Shown here piece by piece: positions 27,496 to 36,367 of a stretch of DNA of 64,000 bases. The notes beneath the pieces were generated by a model. The model had not been told where the DNA came from, searched no databases, and saw only the letters and a program-made list of their open reading frames with translations. The DNA comes from Granulibacter bethesdensis (lineage in GTDB: Bacteria; Pseudomonadota; Alphaproteobacteria; Acetobacterales; Acetobacteraceae). The stretch covers positions 2,198,501 through 2,262,500 of the forward strand of contig NZ_CP018192.1 of NCBI RefSeq assembly GCF_001889525.1, read 5' to 3'. Positions within the stretch are counted from its first letter, which is position 1; the number at the start of each line of letters is the position of its first letter. A program made the translations under genes and the position numbers.

Positions 27496-28314
27496 TTACA
27501 GCGACAAGGTCACGCTGACGGGTACATGATCGGAAGTACGCTCCCAATCTCGGGCCTCTTTCAAGGTTGTATGGCCTTGCAGTGAAGACACCAGATCAGG
27601 GCTGACCCAGACATGATCCAGCCTCCGCCCCCGATCAGACGCACGCCAGTCCCGGTTGCGGTATGACCACCACGTATAATGCTTGCGGTCCGACGGCACG
27701 AAATGGCGTATTGCATCGACGAAGCCGGTTTCCAGCCATTGTCCCATCCGGGTGGTCTCCGGCGGCGTATGGCTTACCACATTCAGCAGCTGCTTGTGGC
27801 TCCAGACATCATGCTCCAGCGGAGCGATATTGAGGTCGCCGACAAGCATGGTGCGGGTAAAAGGAGACTGCGCCGCAAAATAGGCCGTGGCTTCCTCCAC
27901 GAAAGCCAGCTTATGCGCGAATTTCGGGTTGATAGCCGGGTCGGGCTCATCCCCGCCTGCAGGGACATAGAAATTATGCAGCGCTACAGGCCCTGACGGC
28001 ACTGCCAGCGACACCGCCATATGACGGCAGTCGCCTTTGGCGCACCAGTCCGGAGCCGCCTCATCCACTGTGAAAGGAATCCGGGAGAGAATGGCAACCC
28101 CGTTATATCCTTTCATCCCGCGATAGGCGACATGGGCATAACCGTGATGTTCCGCCGCCCGACCAGGGAACAGATCTGCCGGAAACAAGGGGTCAGGCAC
28201 CTTGGTTTCCTGAAGGCACAGCACATCGGGATCAAGCTCGGCCAGCACTTTCTCCAGCAAGGGCAGACGCAGGCGCAGGGAATTGATGTTCCAGGTCGCG
28301 ACACGCACACGCAT
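27496..28314 (-). CDS. xth: exodeoxyribonuclease III (AP endonuclease)
   Basis: Cleaves abasic sites and degrades 3' ends in base-excision repair. EEP-fold motifs are in order: ATWNINSLR, LCLQETKV, YRGMKGYNGVAIL, VGDLNIAPLEHDVW, WWSYRNRDWRASDRGRRLDH and the terminal TSDHVPV. I chose ATG 28314, giving 272 residues, because GAGGAA lies nine bases upstream. The ATG at 28323 directly abuts it. It follows a FAH-family gene by 13 bases on the same strand. Confidence 0.93.
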   Translation of the reverse strand: MRVRVATWNINSLRLRLPLLEKVLAELDPDVLCLQETKVPDPLFPADLFPGRAAEHHGYAHVAYRGMKGYNGVAILSRIPFTVDEAAPDWCAKGDCRHMAVSLAVPSGPVALHNFYVPAGGDEPDPAINPKFAHKLAFVEEATAYFAAQSPFTRTMLVGDLNIAPLEHDVWSHKQLLNVVSHTPPETTRMGQWLETGFVDAIRHFVPSDRKHYTWWSYRNRDWRASDRGRRLDHVWVSPDLVSSLQGHTTLKEARDWERTSDHVPVSVTLSL

Positions 28315-28327
28315 GAGTGCCATTTCC

Positions 28328-29020
28328 TCAGACGATGCGATTGCGCAGGGGGATCAGGCCAGACACGGATGCATTCAGGACATCCCCGCGCGACAAGGCA
28401 GAAACCCCATCCGGTGTACCGGTCATGATCAAATCACCGGCCGCAAGGGTGACCAGTCGCGACAGGGCCGAGAGAATTTCACTGACTGACCAGATCATGT
28501 CACTCAGCCGGCCGCGCTGACGCTCGGTGCCATTGACCGTCAGCACGATATCCCCATCCGACTCTCTATTGGGCAATCTGCCACCCATTGCCGGCGTGAT
28601 CGGTCCGATGGGGGCGGAGTGGTCGAACCCCTTCGCCATATCCCACGGACGCCCCGCATCACGCGCCGCGAACTGAAGATCGCGCCGCGTCAGATCCAGC
28701 CCGACCGCATAGCCGAACACATGGGACAGCGCAGCCTGGACCGGAATATCGTGTCCGCCGGAATGCAGCGCCACAACCAGCTCAACCTCGTGATGCAGCA
28801 GGGCGGTCGCAGGCGGGTAAGGAATATCTGCATCCCCTGGCACCACCGCATCGGCCGGTTTGGAGAAGAAAAATGGCGGCTCGCGCGCCGGATCGCTCCC
28901 CATTTCACGCGCATGAGCAGCATAGTTCCTGCCGACACAGAACACTCTGCGGACGGGAAAACCTCTTCCATCCGTCACGGGCACGATTACGGGAGTCGGG
29001 GGAGAAAAAACGCTCTGCAT
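28328..29020 (-). CDS. fumarylacetoacetate hydrolase family protein
   Basis: A 230-residue single-domain FAH enzyme that hydrolyses or isomerises dioxo-acids. Catalytic and metal residues are visible in CVGRNYAAHAREM, HHEVELVVAL and GLDLTRRDLQ. FDHSAPIGP and the terminal GTPDGVS are family signatures. Close relatives include acylpyruvases and oxaloacetate tautomerase-like proteins; the substrate cannot be fixed from sequence. It stands upstream of xth on the same strand, perhaps co-transcribed. Confidence 0.88.
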   Translation of the reverse strand: MQSVFSPPTPVIVPVTDGRGFPVRRVFCVGRNYAAHAREMGSDPAREPPFFFSKPADAVVPGDADIPYPPATALLHHEVELVVALHSGGHDIPVQAALSHVFGYAVGLDLTRRDLQFAARDAGRPWDMAKGFDHSAPIGPITPAMGGRLPNRESDGDIVLTVNGTERQRGRLSDMIWSVSEILSALSRLVTLAAGDLIMTGTPDGVSALSRGDVLNASVSGLIPLRNRIV

Positions 29021-29090
29021 CCATCCTGCTTATCAAAACCCGCCAGAAACACCAGCGCTGTCCCCAGCACACTCCCCATGCAGACGGACT

Positions 29091-29891
29091 TTATTCAGCC
29101 GCACTGGCCAGTCCGCCCGGACGGATGGCTGCCTCCCCGGTGATCCCCCGATGGCGAGCCTCCACCGCCGCACCAAAATCCTCGAAAATACGATGCGACA
29201 ATGTATCGGTCAGATAATCGAATTCAGGATGCCATTGCACGCCCACCACAAACCCCGGGCAATCAACCGCCCGGACAGCCTCGATCACACCATCAGGCGC
29301 ATGCGCATCAGCACGCAGAGGAGGAGCCAGCCGGTTGATGCCCTGATTATGCAGAGAGTTCACTGCAAAAGAGGCCGAGTCAGACAGGCGGTGCAGCCAG
29401 CCATCGGTCACGGCGGTGACCATATGCGCCTTGCCATTGCGCAGAGAGGATTGCGGTACGATCGGAGTGGAATGATCCAGATAACCCGGCATATCCTGCA
29501 AAACCTGATGCAGGCTGCCGCCCAGAGCGACATTCAGTTCCTGAAACCCGCGGCAGATAGCCAGAATCGGCACGCCGCAGGCCACAGCGGCCCGGATCAA
29601 TGGCAATGTCACCGCATCACGCCGCACATCTTCCGGCGTTCCCTCCGCATGCGGTGCACCGCCATATTGATCGGGATGCACGTTGGATCGGCTACCGGTA
29701 AGAATAACGCCATCCAGCCGACTCAGCAGGGTGGAGAGATCGGCGCGGTCTCCATTCGCCGGGATCAGCACCGGCACAGCCCTGATGACATCATCGGTCA
29801 CCTGCACATACGTATCCGACGCAGCATGGTTAGGCGTCGAAAAAGCCCCGAACGGCTTCGTGCAACAGGAAATGCCAATAAGCGGTTTCAT
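29091..29891 (-). CDS. PuuD-like gamma-glutamyl amide hydrolase (class I glutamine amidotransferase)
   Basis: A C26-type peptidase of 266 residues. The nucleophile is Cys in ILAICRGFQELNVALGG and the His-Glu pair is in VGVQWHPEFD. VILTGSRSNVHPDQYG matches the family's substrate loop. Relatives hydrolyse gamma-glutamyl-gamma-aminobutyrate in putrescine breakdown, but no other puu gene adjoins it, so the substrate is open. It precedes the FAH gene by 70 bases on the same strand. Confidence 0.87.
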   Translation of the reverse strand: MKPLIGISCCTKPFGAFSTPNHAASDTYVQVTDDVIRAVPVLIPANGDRADLSTLLSRLDGVILTGSRSNVHPDQYGGAPHAEGTPEDVRRDAVTLPLIRAAVACGVPILAICRGFQELNVALGGSLHQVLQDMPGYLDHSTPIVPQSSLRNGKAHMVTAVTDGWLHRLSDSASFAVNSLHNQGINRLAPPLRADAHAPDGVIEAVRAVDCPGFVVGVQWHPEFDYLTDTLSHRIFEDFGAAVEARHRGITGEAAIRPGGLASAAE

Positions 29892-29950
29892 GATCCCTTC
29901 ACACTTAGGCGATCATTGCGGCAAAATGAAGGAATACATGCCATGTCGGG

Positions 29951-31003
29951 TCAGCCCGGGACACCGGTGCTGGTCGAATATTCAAAATGCAGTGCCTGAT
30001 CGGGATGCACGATCGGATGGATGGCATGCGCCGCCATCGCGGCTTCGCTAAATCCCTGTAGAATCAATTTCAGCTTGCCCGGATAGGTGGCAACATCCCC
30101 GATGGCGAAAATACCTGGCACATTGGTCTCGCAACGTGACGGATCGATCGTGATGTGATGACGCTCCAGCGCCAGCCCCCACTCCGCGATTGGCCCCAGC
30201 TCCATCGACAGACCGAAGAAAGGCAACAGGCAGTCAGCTTCCAGACGCCGTATCTCGCCATCGAGCGTCGCAACTTCAACGACGGACAACACACCCTCTG
30301 CACCCTGAAGACCATGCAGTTGATAGGGGACCACCAGCTCTACCTCCCCCGCCGCCGCACCTTGCTCCAGTTGCGCAAGCGATTCCGGGGCGGCACGGAA
30401 TTTGGCGCGCCGGTGCACCACGAAAATCCGCGCTGCAATCCCGCGTAAGGCCAGCGCCCAGTCCACAGCGCTATCACCGCCCCCCGCGATAACCACGGAG
30501 CGCCCCCGAAAATCCTCCCGACGACGCACATAATATTGGACCGCACCGGAAGCCTCGAATGCTTCCAGCCCATCCAGCGGCGGACGGTTCGGTCCGAATG
30601 CACCCGCGCCTGCCGCGAGCACCACGGCACGTGCACGCACCGTATCGCCGGCACTGGTCGTCAGGGTGAAATCGCCCTGTGTTCCGGTCAGTGTCTCCAC
30701 CCGGCGGGACAGCAGGCGCGGCACGTCGAAAGGGGCAATCTGCCGTTCCAGCGCCGTGATCAGATCGCCACCAGAAATCGCCGGATGGGCGGGAATGTCA
30801 TAGATCGGCTTTTCTGGATACAGGGCCGCGCACTGGCCACCGACCTCCTGCAACGCATCGATCAGCACGGCACGTAACCGCAGCATACCCAGTTCGAAAG
30901 CAGCAAATAATCCGGCTGGTCCCGCGCCGATAATAGCAACATCGGTGTCGATTGTACGGGGCTGAGTCGAAGAAGCAGGCGGGGCCAGGTCAATCTGTGT
31001 CAT
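29951..31003 (-). CDS. ferredoxin/flavodoxin--NADP+ reductase (thioredoxin reductase-like type)
   Basis: A flavoprotein that passes electrons between NADPH and ferredoxin. It has the FAD loop IIGAGPAGLFAAFELG, the characteristic GGQCAALYPEKPIYDIP, the NADPH loop IAGGGDSAVDWAL and the C-terminal GDVATYPGKLKL. The CxxC disulfide of thioredoxin reductase is missing, which separates this YumC-like class. ATG 31003 gives 350 residues, the usual size; ATG 31015 is possible. The frame extends to 31120 but that part has no family similarity. It is divergent from tsaE. Confidence 0.9.
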   Translation of the reverse strand: MTQIDLAPPASSTQPRTIDTDVAIIGAGPAGLFAAFELGMLRLRAVLIDALQEVGGQCAALYPEKPIYDIPAHPAISGGDLITALERQIAPFDVPRLLSRRVETLTGTQGDFTLTTSAGDTVRARAVVLAAGAGAFGPNRPPLDGLEAFEASGAVQYYVRRREDFRGRSVVIAGGGDSAVDWALALRGIAARIFVVHRRAKFRAAPESLAQLEQGAAAGEVELVVPYQLHGLQGAEGVLSVVEVATLDGEIRRLEADCLLPFFGLSMELGPIAEWGLALERHHITIDPSRCETNVPGIFAIGDVATYPGKLKLILQGFSEAAMAAHAIHPIVHPDQALHFEYSTSTGVPG

Positions 31004-31147
31004 GGGCGGGACCATAAGACGACCACGAAAATGCGACAATTGCCTATTCTGACTCCCGATGCCCACATTCCCAAAAAGCGCGGCGCCGGTTACATGCAAG
31101 GTGATCCGGGCCTGTTGCATTGCTCCGGATGAGGCATAGTAAGACGC

Positions 31148-31618
31148 ATGTTCCTGACAACCTCTTCTTCATCGAACATGCTGGTACTGACCGATCAGGA
31201 AGCGACGGAAGCTCTGGGCCGCCAGATCGCCGATACGCTGCATGCCGGTGATGTCATCCTGCTGGAAGGCTCTCTCGGCGCCGGAAAAAGCACGTTGGTC
31301 CGTGCCTTGCTGCGCCATATGGCGGTCGATCCGGCAATGGAAGTGCCAAGCCCCACCTATACGCTGGTGCAAAGCTACGATACGCCACGTGGAGCCGTGG
31401 CCCATCTGGATCTATGGCGCCTGGACGGCCCTGATGCGCTGCATGAATTGGGATGGGACGCCTTGCTGAAAGACATTGTCATCGTCGAATGGCCTGACCG
31501 GTTGGAAGATTTGCGTCCGCCGCAGGCACTGACCATCAGGCTGGAAACCGTGCCCGACAACGATGGCGCGCGCCATGCCCATCTGTCCGGTTGGCCTGCT
31601 GAGCGCCTGCCCCGATGA
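31148..31618 (+). CDS. tsaE: tRNA threonylcarbamoyladenosine ATPase TsaE
   Basis: The P-loop ATPase that supports the TsaB-TsaD complex in making t6A at position 37 of ANN-decoding tRNAs. The Walker A motif LEGSLGAGKST is at about 39-49, SPTYTLVQSY follows and the C-terminal IVEWPDRL is conserved. Length is 156 residues, with an ATG at codon 11 as an alternative start. The TGA overlaps the amgK ATG, the start of a six-gene rightward run. Confidence 0.92.
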   Translation: MFLTTSSSSNMLVLTDQEATEALGRQIADTLHAGDVILLEGSLGAGKSTLVRALLRHMAVDPAMEVPSPTYTLVQSYDTPRGAVAHLDLWRLDGPDALHELGWDALLKDIVIVEWPDRLEDLRPPQALTIRLETVPDNDGARHAHLSGWPAERLPR

Positions 31619-32673
31619 GCACCCCATCCGCCGCCACAACGATGCGCGAGGATGCCATCGCCCGTTTTCTGGACGAGCATAGGTGTACGGATTTTCAGCG
31701 AACGCTACTGGCGGGGGATGCAAGCTTCCGCCGGTACTGGCGGCTGCATGACCAAGCAGGCGCTACGCTGGTGCTGATGGATGCGCCACCTCCCCACGAA
31801 GCCGTGGAGCCATTTCTACGCATTGCCTCTGCCATGGAAGGCGCGGGTCTGTCCGTTCCTCATATCGAGGCCGCCAATGTCGAGGCCGGGTTGGTCCTGC
31901 TGGAAGATCTGGGCGATGCGCTCTATCGCACCCTGCTGGATGACAGCAACGCGGATGCGTTCGGAGAAGCCGCCACCAGCGCGCTGACCGTGCTGCACCG
32001 TATGGCCATGCCACCGGATCCGCTGCGCTGGGATGGCGCAGCCATGCGGGATGCAACCAGTGACACGTTTCTGGGCTGGTGGTGGCCCGCCACGTTCGGA
32101 GAAGCGCCTTCCGCCCGCGTCACCGCCGCGTTGCATGCTGCTCTGGATGAAACGCTGTCTATTTTGGCCGTCTCTCCTCCCGTTCCGGTGCATCGCGATT
32201 TCGAGGGCGGCAACCTGCTCTGGCTGCCACAACGGGATGGCTTCCGCCGCACCGGCATCATCGATTTTCAGGATCTGGGGGCCGGGCATGGCGCCTATGA
32301 TCTGGTCTCCCTGACTCAGGATGCACGCCGGGAGATGCCGGATGGTTTCGCGGAACAGCAGATCGCACGTTATGCCACAGCACTTGGCCTGAGCCTCGAC
32401 CGGACCGGACCGGACTCTCTGCCCGCAGCCTGTGCGGTCTGCGCGGCGCAGCGCCATATGCGGCATGCCGGGCTATGGGTTCGGCTGGCACAACGCGATG
32501 GCAAGACCGGTTATCTGACGCATGGACCACGCTCCTGGCGTCGGCTGCTGCATGCTATGACACATCCGGCCAATCAGGCGCTGATGGATTTCTTCAACGA
32601 TCACGTGCCGGCCTCCCGGCGCGGTAACCCGGCGCTTCCGCTGCCGGAACAGACAGGCTCGGCCAAGGATTAA
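31615..32673 (+). CDS. amgK: N-acetylmuramate/N-acetylglucosamine 1-kinase AmgK
   Basis: An aminoglycoside-phosphotransferase-fold anomeric sugar kinase that recycles peptidoglycan amino sugars, bypassing de novo UDP-MurNAc synthesis. The catalytic loop PVHRDFEGGNLLW and the metal motif IIDFQDLGAGHGAYDL mark the kinase; LLEDLGDALYRTLL lies in the N-lobe. Length is 352 residues. The specific function is assigned because murU follows by 11 bases, as in the Pseudomonas and alphaproteobacterial pairs. Confidence 0.88.
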   Translation: MSTPSAATTMREDAIARFLDEHRCTDFQRTLLAGDASFRRYWRLHDQAGATLVLMDAPPPHEAVEPFLRIASAMEGAGLSVPHIEAANVEAGLVLLEDLGDALYRTLLDDSNADAFGEAATSALTVLHRMAMPPDPLRWDGAAMRDATSDTFLGWWWPATFGEAPSARVTAALHAALDETLSILAVSPPVPVHRDFEGGNLLWLPQRDGFRRTGIIDFQDLGAGHGAYDLVSLTQDARREMPDGFAEQQIARYATALGLSLDRTGPDSLPAACAVCAAQRHMRHAGLWVRLAQRDGKTGYLTHGPRSWRRLLHAMTHPANQALMDFFNDHVPASRRGNPALPLPEQTGSAKD

Positions 32674-32684
32674 AGACCAGAATT

Positions 32685-33431
32685 ATGACGATACGACACG
32701 CAATGCTGCTGGCGGCTGGCCTTGGCACCCGCATGCGCCCCCTGACAGACACCACCGCCAAGCCGCTGGTGCCGCTGGCCGGACGGACCTTGCTGGACCA
32801 CGCGCTTGATCGCCTGTTCGAGGCCGGAGTGGAGCATGTGGTGGTCAACGCCCATTGGAAAGGCGATCTGGTCGCAGCCCATATCGCTGCCCGTCATGAC
32901 CCGCGCATCGTCGTCCGGGCGGAGGAAACCCTGCTCGACACGGGCGGAGCCATCGTCGCCGCACTGAAAGACGGGCTGCTGGATCAGGCCGAGCCGTTCT
33001 ACGTCGTCAATGGCGATGCGTTCTGGCTCAACGGCCCCATCCCGATGCTCGACCGGCTGGCTGAAGCCTGGACGCAATGGGGTGGCGCTGACGCGATGGA
33101 CGCGCTGCTGCTGGTGCATCGCACATTCCAGATTTCAGCCGAGGTGGGCGCGGGCGATTTCGTGCTGGACCCGCTGGGCCATGTCCGCCGTCGCAAGGAA
33201 ATGGAAATCGTCCCCTACCTGTTCGCAGGGGTGCAACTCGCATCGGCCCGCCTGTTCGCCGATGCGCCGCAGGGACCGTTCAGCACCAACCTGCTGTGGG
33301 ACCGCGCCATCGAGGCGGAAAGACTGCGCGCCATGGTGCATGACGGGTTGTGGTTCCACCTGTCCACTCCGGAAGATCTGGATGTTGCGGAGCAGAAACT
33401 CTACGCGGCGGAAACCGGCGAAACGCGTTAG
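32685..33431 (+). CDS. murU: N-acetylmuramate-1-phosphate uridylyltransferase MurU
   Basis: Makes UDP-MurNAc from MurNAc-1-phosphate and UTP, the step after AmgK. The N-terminal LLAAGLGTRMRPLTDTTAKP is the nucleotidyltransferase G-loop, and VVNGDAFW holds the metal Asp. Length is 248 residues, matching MurU. It lies 11 bases after amgK and eight bases before addB. Confidence 0.9.
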   Translation: MTIRHAMLLAAGLGTRMRPLTDTTAKPLVPLAGRTLLDHALDRLFEAGVEHVVVNAHWKGDLVAAHIAARHDPRIVVRAEETLLDTGGAIVAALKDGLLDQAEPFYVVNGDAFWLNGPIPMLDRLAEAWTQWGGADAMDALLLVHRTFQISAEVGAGDFVLDPLGHVRRRKEMEIVPYLFAGVQLASARLFADAPQGPFSTNLLWDRAIEAERLRAMVHDGLWFHLSTPEDLDVAEQKLYAAETGETR

Positions 33432-33439
33432 GCAGCACC

Positions 33440-36367
33440 ATGCGCATCACCTCGATCCCGCCGGACTGGCCGTTTCTCGACACTGTCGCGGCTGCCTGGC
33501 TGGGTGAGGGTGAGCAGAGGCCGCTTGATACGGCTGATGGCATCATCCTGCTGCCGACACGGCGTGCTGCCCGGGCGCTGGCCGATGCGTTTCTGCGTAT
33601 CTCCAACGGTCGCCCGTTGCTATTGCCACGTATCACGGCCCTCGGCGCGCTTGACGAAACACCGCTGGCCCTGCATGGCGCATTGGATTTGCCGCCCGCC
33701 GTGGACATGCCCCGCCGTCTGGCGGAGCTGACACGGCTGATTCTGGCATTACCAGACCCGGCCCTGTCGGCGGATAGTGCATGGATGCTGGCCAGAGAAC
33801 TGGCCAAACTCCTGGATGAAGCTGCCCGTGCCGGGATTGATCTGGCAACCGTCCTGCCTGATGCCGTCGATCCATCCTTCGCAGCGCACTGGCAGACGAC
33901 ACTGACCTTTCTTCAGATCGTCACCCGTGCCTGGCCGGACTGGCTGACGGAGGAAGGGCTGACCGATCCGGCGGAACGGCACGCCGCCCTGCTGCGGATT
34001 CAGGCGACGCACTGGCAGGATCATCCGCCTGCGACACGTCTCTGGGCGGCGGGGATTTCCGGCGCGGCTCCGGCCGAGGCGATGCTGCTGAAAACCATCG
34101 CCAGACTGAAGCAGGGCATGGTGATTCTGCCCGGACTCGACATGACCATGGCGGAGGAAGCATGGAGCATGCTGGAGGCCTCTCACCCACAGGCAGGTAT
34201 GCGCGACCTGCTGGCCATGATGGATGCAAGGCGGGATGATGTAGTACCATGGGGATTGACACCCCAGCCTTCCCGCTCTGCTAACCGCTCCCGTCTGCTG
34301 CATCAGGCGCTGCTTCCTGCCGAAGCCCTGATGCTCTGGCGCGAAACCACTCCGCCTTCCTCCGAATCCTTGTTCCGTCTGGAAGCTGAGGATGAACAGC
34401 AGGAGGCCGTCGCCATCGCGCTGATCCTGCGGGATGTGCTGGAGACACCGGGACGGCGGGCCGCGCTGATCACGCCGGATCGCGGGCTGGCGGTGAGAGT
34501 GTCAACCGAGTTGGCCCGTTTCGGCGTCATCGCCGATGACAGCGCTGGCGAACCGCTTGCCGAAACACCCCCTGCCCTCTTCCTGCGCCTGCTGGCGGAA
34601 GCGGTGCGGAGCGGTTTCTCTCCGGTCTCGTTGCTATCCCTGCTGAAGCATCCCATGACAGCGCTGGGCATGGACCGTCTGATGACGCTGCATGCGGCCC
34701 GCGGGCTGGAGCAGCACGCCCTGCGCGGCCCGCGTCCTCCGCCGGGCCTGTCCGGGCTGCGTGCGGTCTTCGAAACCGGAGAAACGGAAGCCGCCGCTCT
34801 GATCGACCGGCTGGAACAGGCGCTGCATCCCCTGACCGACCTCGTGGCACAGGAAAGGCTTGCGCCCCATGCCTACCTGCGCGCCTTGCTGAGCGCCGGA
34901 GAAGCCGTGGCCGCCAGCGATACTCAATCCGGCGCCGAGCGTTTGTGGGCATTGGAGGAAGGGGAGGCGCTGGCCATACTGCTGGCGGAGACGCTGCCCG
35001 CCCTGACGGTGCTGCCGCCGCAACCGCCCGATACGCTGCCGGGCCTGTTTGACGCAGTCATGGAAGGCATCGCCGTCCGCAGCCGCCGTGCCCTGCGCCG
35101 CTTCGGCGAGAACGGTGCGGAACATCCGCGGCTGTTTATCTGGGGCCTGCTGGAAGCACAGCTTCAGCATGTGGATGTCGCCGTGCTGGGCGGTCTGAGC
35201 GAGGGGGTATGGCCCCCCGCCACGGATCCCGGCCCATGGATGAGCCGCCCGATGCGCCGTCGGGTCGGGCTGCCGAGCGCCGAGCAGATCATCGGTCAGG
35301 CAGCTCATGATTTCGTGCAGGCGGCATGCAGCGCCTCCATGGCGATCCTGTCCTGCCCCGCCCGGCGGGAAGGGGCGCCTGTCGTCACAGCACGCTGGCT
35401 GGCACGGATCGACGCGCTGCTGAAGGGACATGGGAAACATCTGCCGACCCACCCCGCCACCGCCTGGGCCAGAATTCTGGATCAACCGGAACGGCCCACC
35501 CCGGTCAGGCCGCCTCGCCCCTGCCCGCCCCGCAGATCACGTCCTCGCAGCCTGAGTGTGACGGAAATAGGGCGCTGGCTGACCGACCCTTATCGACTTT
35601 ATGCGGAGCGTATCCTGAAGCTGAAACCGCTTGATCCGCTGGAACAGGATACTGATGCCGCCGATTTCGGCATGATCGTGCATGATGGCATGCAGTGTTT
35701 TCTGGAAGATGCCGCCCGGCAATGGCCCGGTGACCTGCTGGCCGCCCTGCGCACGGCATTCCGGGTCGCGCTGGACCGCCACAATCCTCGTCCGGCCCTG
35801 CGAAGCTGGTGGCTGCCGCGTCTCGACCGGATCGCCGCCTGGGTGGCAACCCAGGAGCAGCGAGAGACGAAAATCCATACCGAAACCTCAGGCGTTTGGC
35901 ATTTGCCGGCTTTCCCGGGCGGCCCCTTCACGCTGAAAGGCCGGGCCGACCGGATCGAGATCAGGCAGGATGGCAGTATCCGTCTGCTCGATTACAAAAC
36001 CGGCACGGTTCCCTCTGCCCCGGCGATCCTGAGCGGCGAGGCTCCACAACTGCCGCTGGAAGCCGCGATGATGAAGGCAGGGGCCTTCCCTGATGTACCG
36101 GCGCACTATCCGTCCGAACTGGTGTACTGGCGGCTCAGTGGCGGCCGTGTCGCCGGCGAGGAAATCATTCTCGGCAGGAAAGCCCCCGCCACATGGGCCG
36201 AGGAACAGGCGCAACTGGCGGCCGAGAAGCTGCGCGATCTGGTCATGCGCTATGACGATCCGGATTTTCCCTATCTGGCACAACCTTTTGCCCCCGGCCA
36301 TGGGCCAATGGATGCCTATGCGCATCTGGCCCGTGTGCCGGAATGGGCGGAGGGTGACGACTCATGA
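33440..36367 (+). CDS. addB: double-strand break repair protein AddB
   Basis: Subunit of the AddAB helicase-nuclease that processes DNA ends for RecA. The N-terminal half is a divergent helicase-like domain (ILLPTRRAARALADAFLRI). The C-terminal RecB-type nuclease has GRADRIEIRQDGSIRLLDYKTG near residues 836-857. ATG 33440 gives 975 residues; the frame from 33350 overlaps murU. Its stop overlaps the addA start as ATGA, so the two subunits are translationally coupled. Confidence 0.92.
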   Translation: MRITSIPPDWPFLDTVAAAWLGEGEQRPLDTADGIILLPTRRAARALADAFLRISNGRPLLLPRITALGALDETPLALHGALDLPPAVDMPRRLAELTRLILALPDPALSADSAWMLARELAKLLDEAARAGIDLATVLPDAVDPSFAAHWQTTLTFLQIVTRAWPDWLTEEGLTDPAERHAALLRIQATHWQDHPPATRLWAAGISGAAPAEAMLLKTIARLKQGMVILPGLDMTMAEEAWSMLEASHPQAGMRDLLAMMDARRDDVVPWGLTPQPSRSANRSRLLHQALLPAEALMLWRETTPPSSESLFRLEAEDEQQEAVAIALILRDVLETPGRRAALITPDRGLAVRVSTELARFGVIADDSAGEPLAETPPALFLRLLAEAVRSGFSPVSLLSLLKHPMTALGMDRLMTLHAARGLEQHALRGPRPPPGLSGLRAVFETGETEAAALIDRLEQALHPLTDLVAQERLAPHAYLRALLSAGEAVAASDTQSGAERLWALEEGEALAILLAETLPALTVLPPQPPDTLPGLFDAVMEGIAVRSRRALRRFGENGAEHPRLFIWGLLEAQLQHVDVAVLGGLSEGVWPPATDPGPWMSRPMRRRVGLPSAEQIIGQAAHDFVQAACSASMAILSCPARREGAPVVTARWLARIDALLKGHGKHLPTHPATAWARILDQPERPTPVRPPRPCPPRRSRPRSLSVTEIGRWLTDPYRLYAERILKLKPLDPLEQDTDAADFGMIVHDGMQCFLEDAARQWPGDLLAALRTAFRVALDRHNPRPALRSWWLPRLDRIAAWVATQEQRETKIHTETSGVWHLPAFPGGPFTLKGRADRIEIRQDGSIRLLDYKTGTVPSAPAILSGEAPQLPLEAAMMKAGAFPDVPAHYPSELVYWRLSGGRVAGEEIILGRKAPATWAEEQAQLAAEKLRDLVMRYDDPDFPYLAQPFAPGHGPMDAYAHLARVPEWAEGDDS

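Noticed and set aside
27496-29891. xth, FAH-family and PuuD-like genes as a catabolic island
   Set aside because: Spacing is loose and the functions are unrelated, so I could not support a joint pathway.
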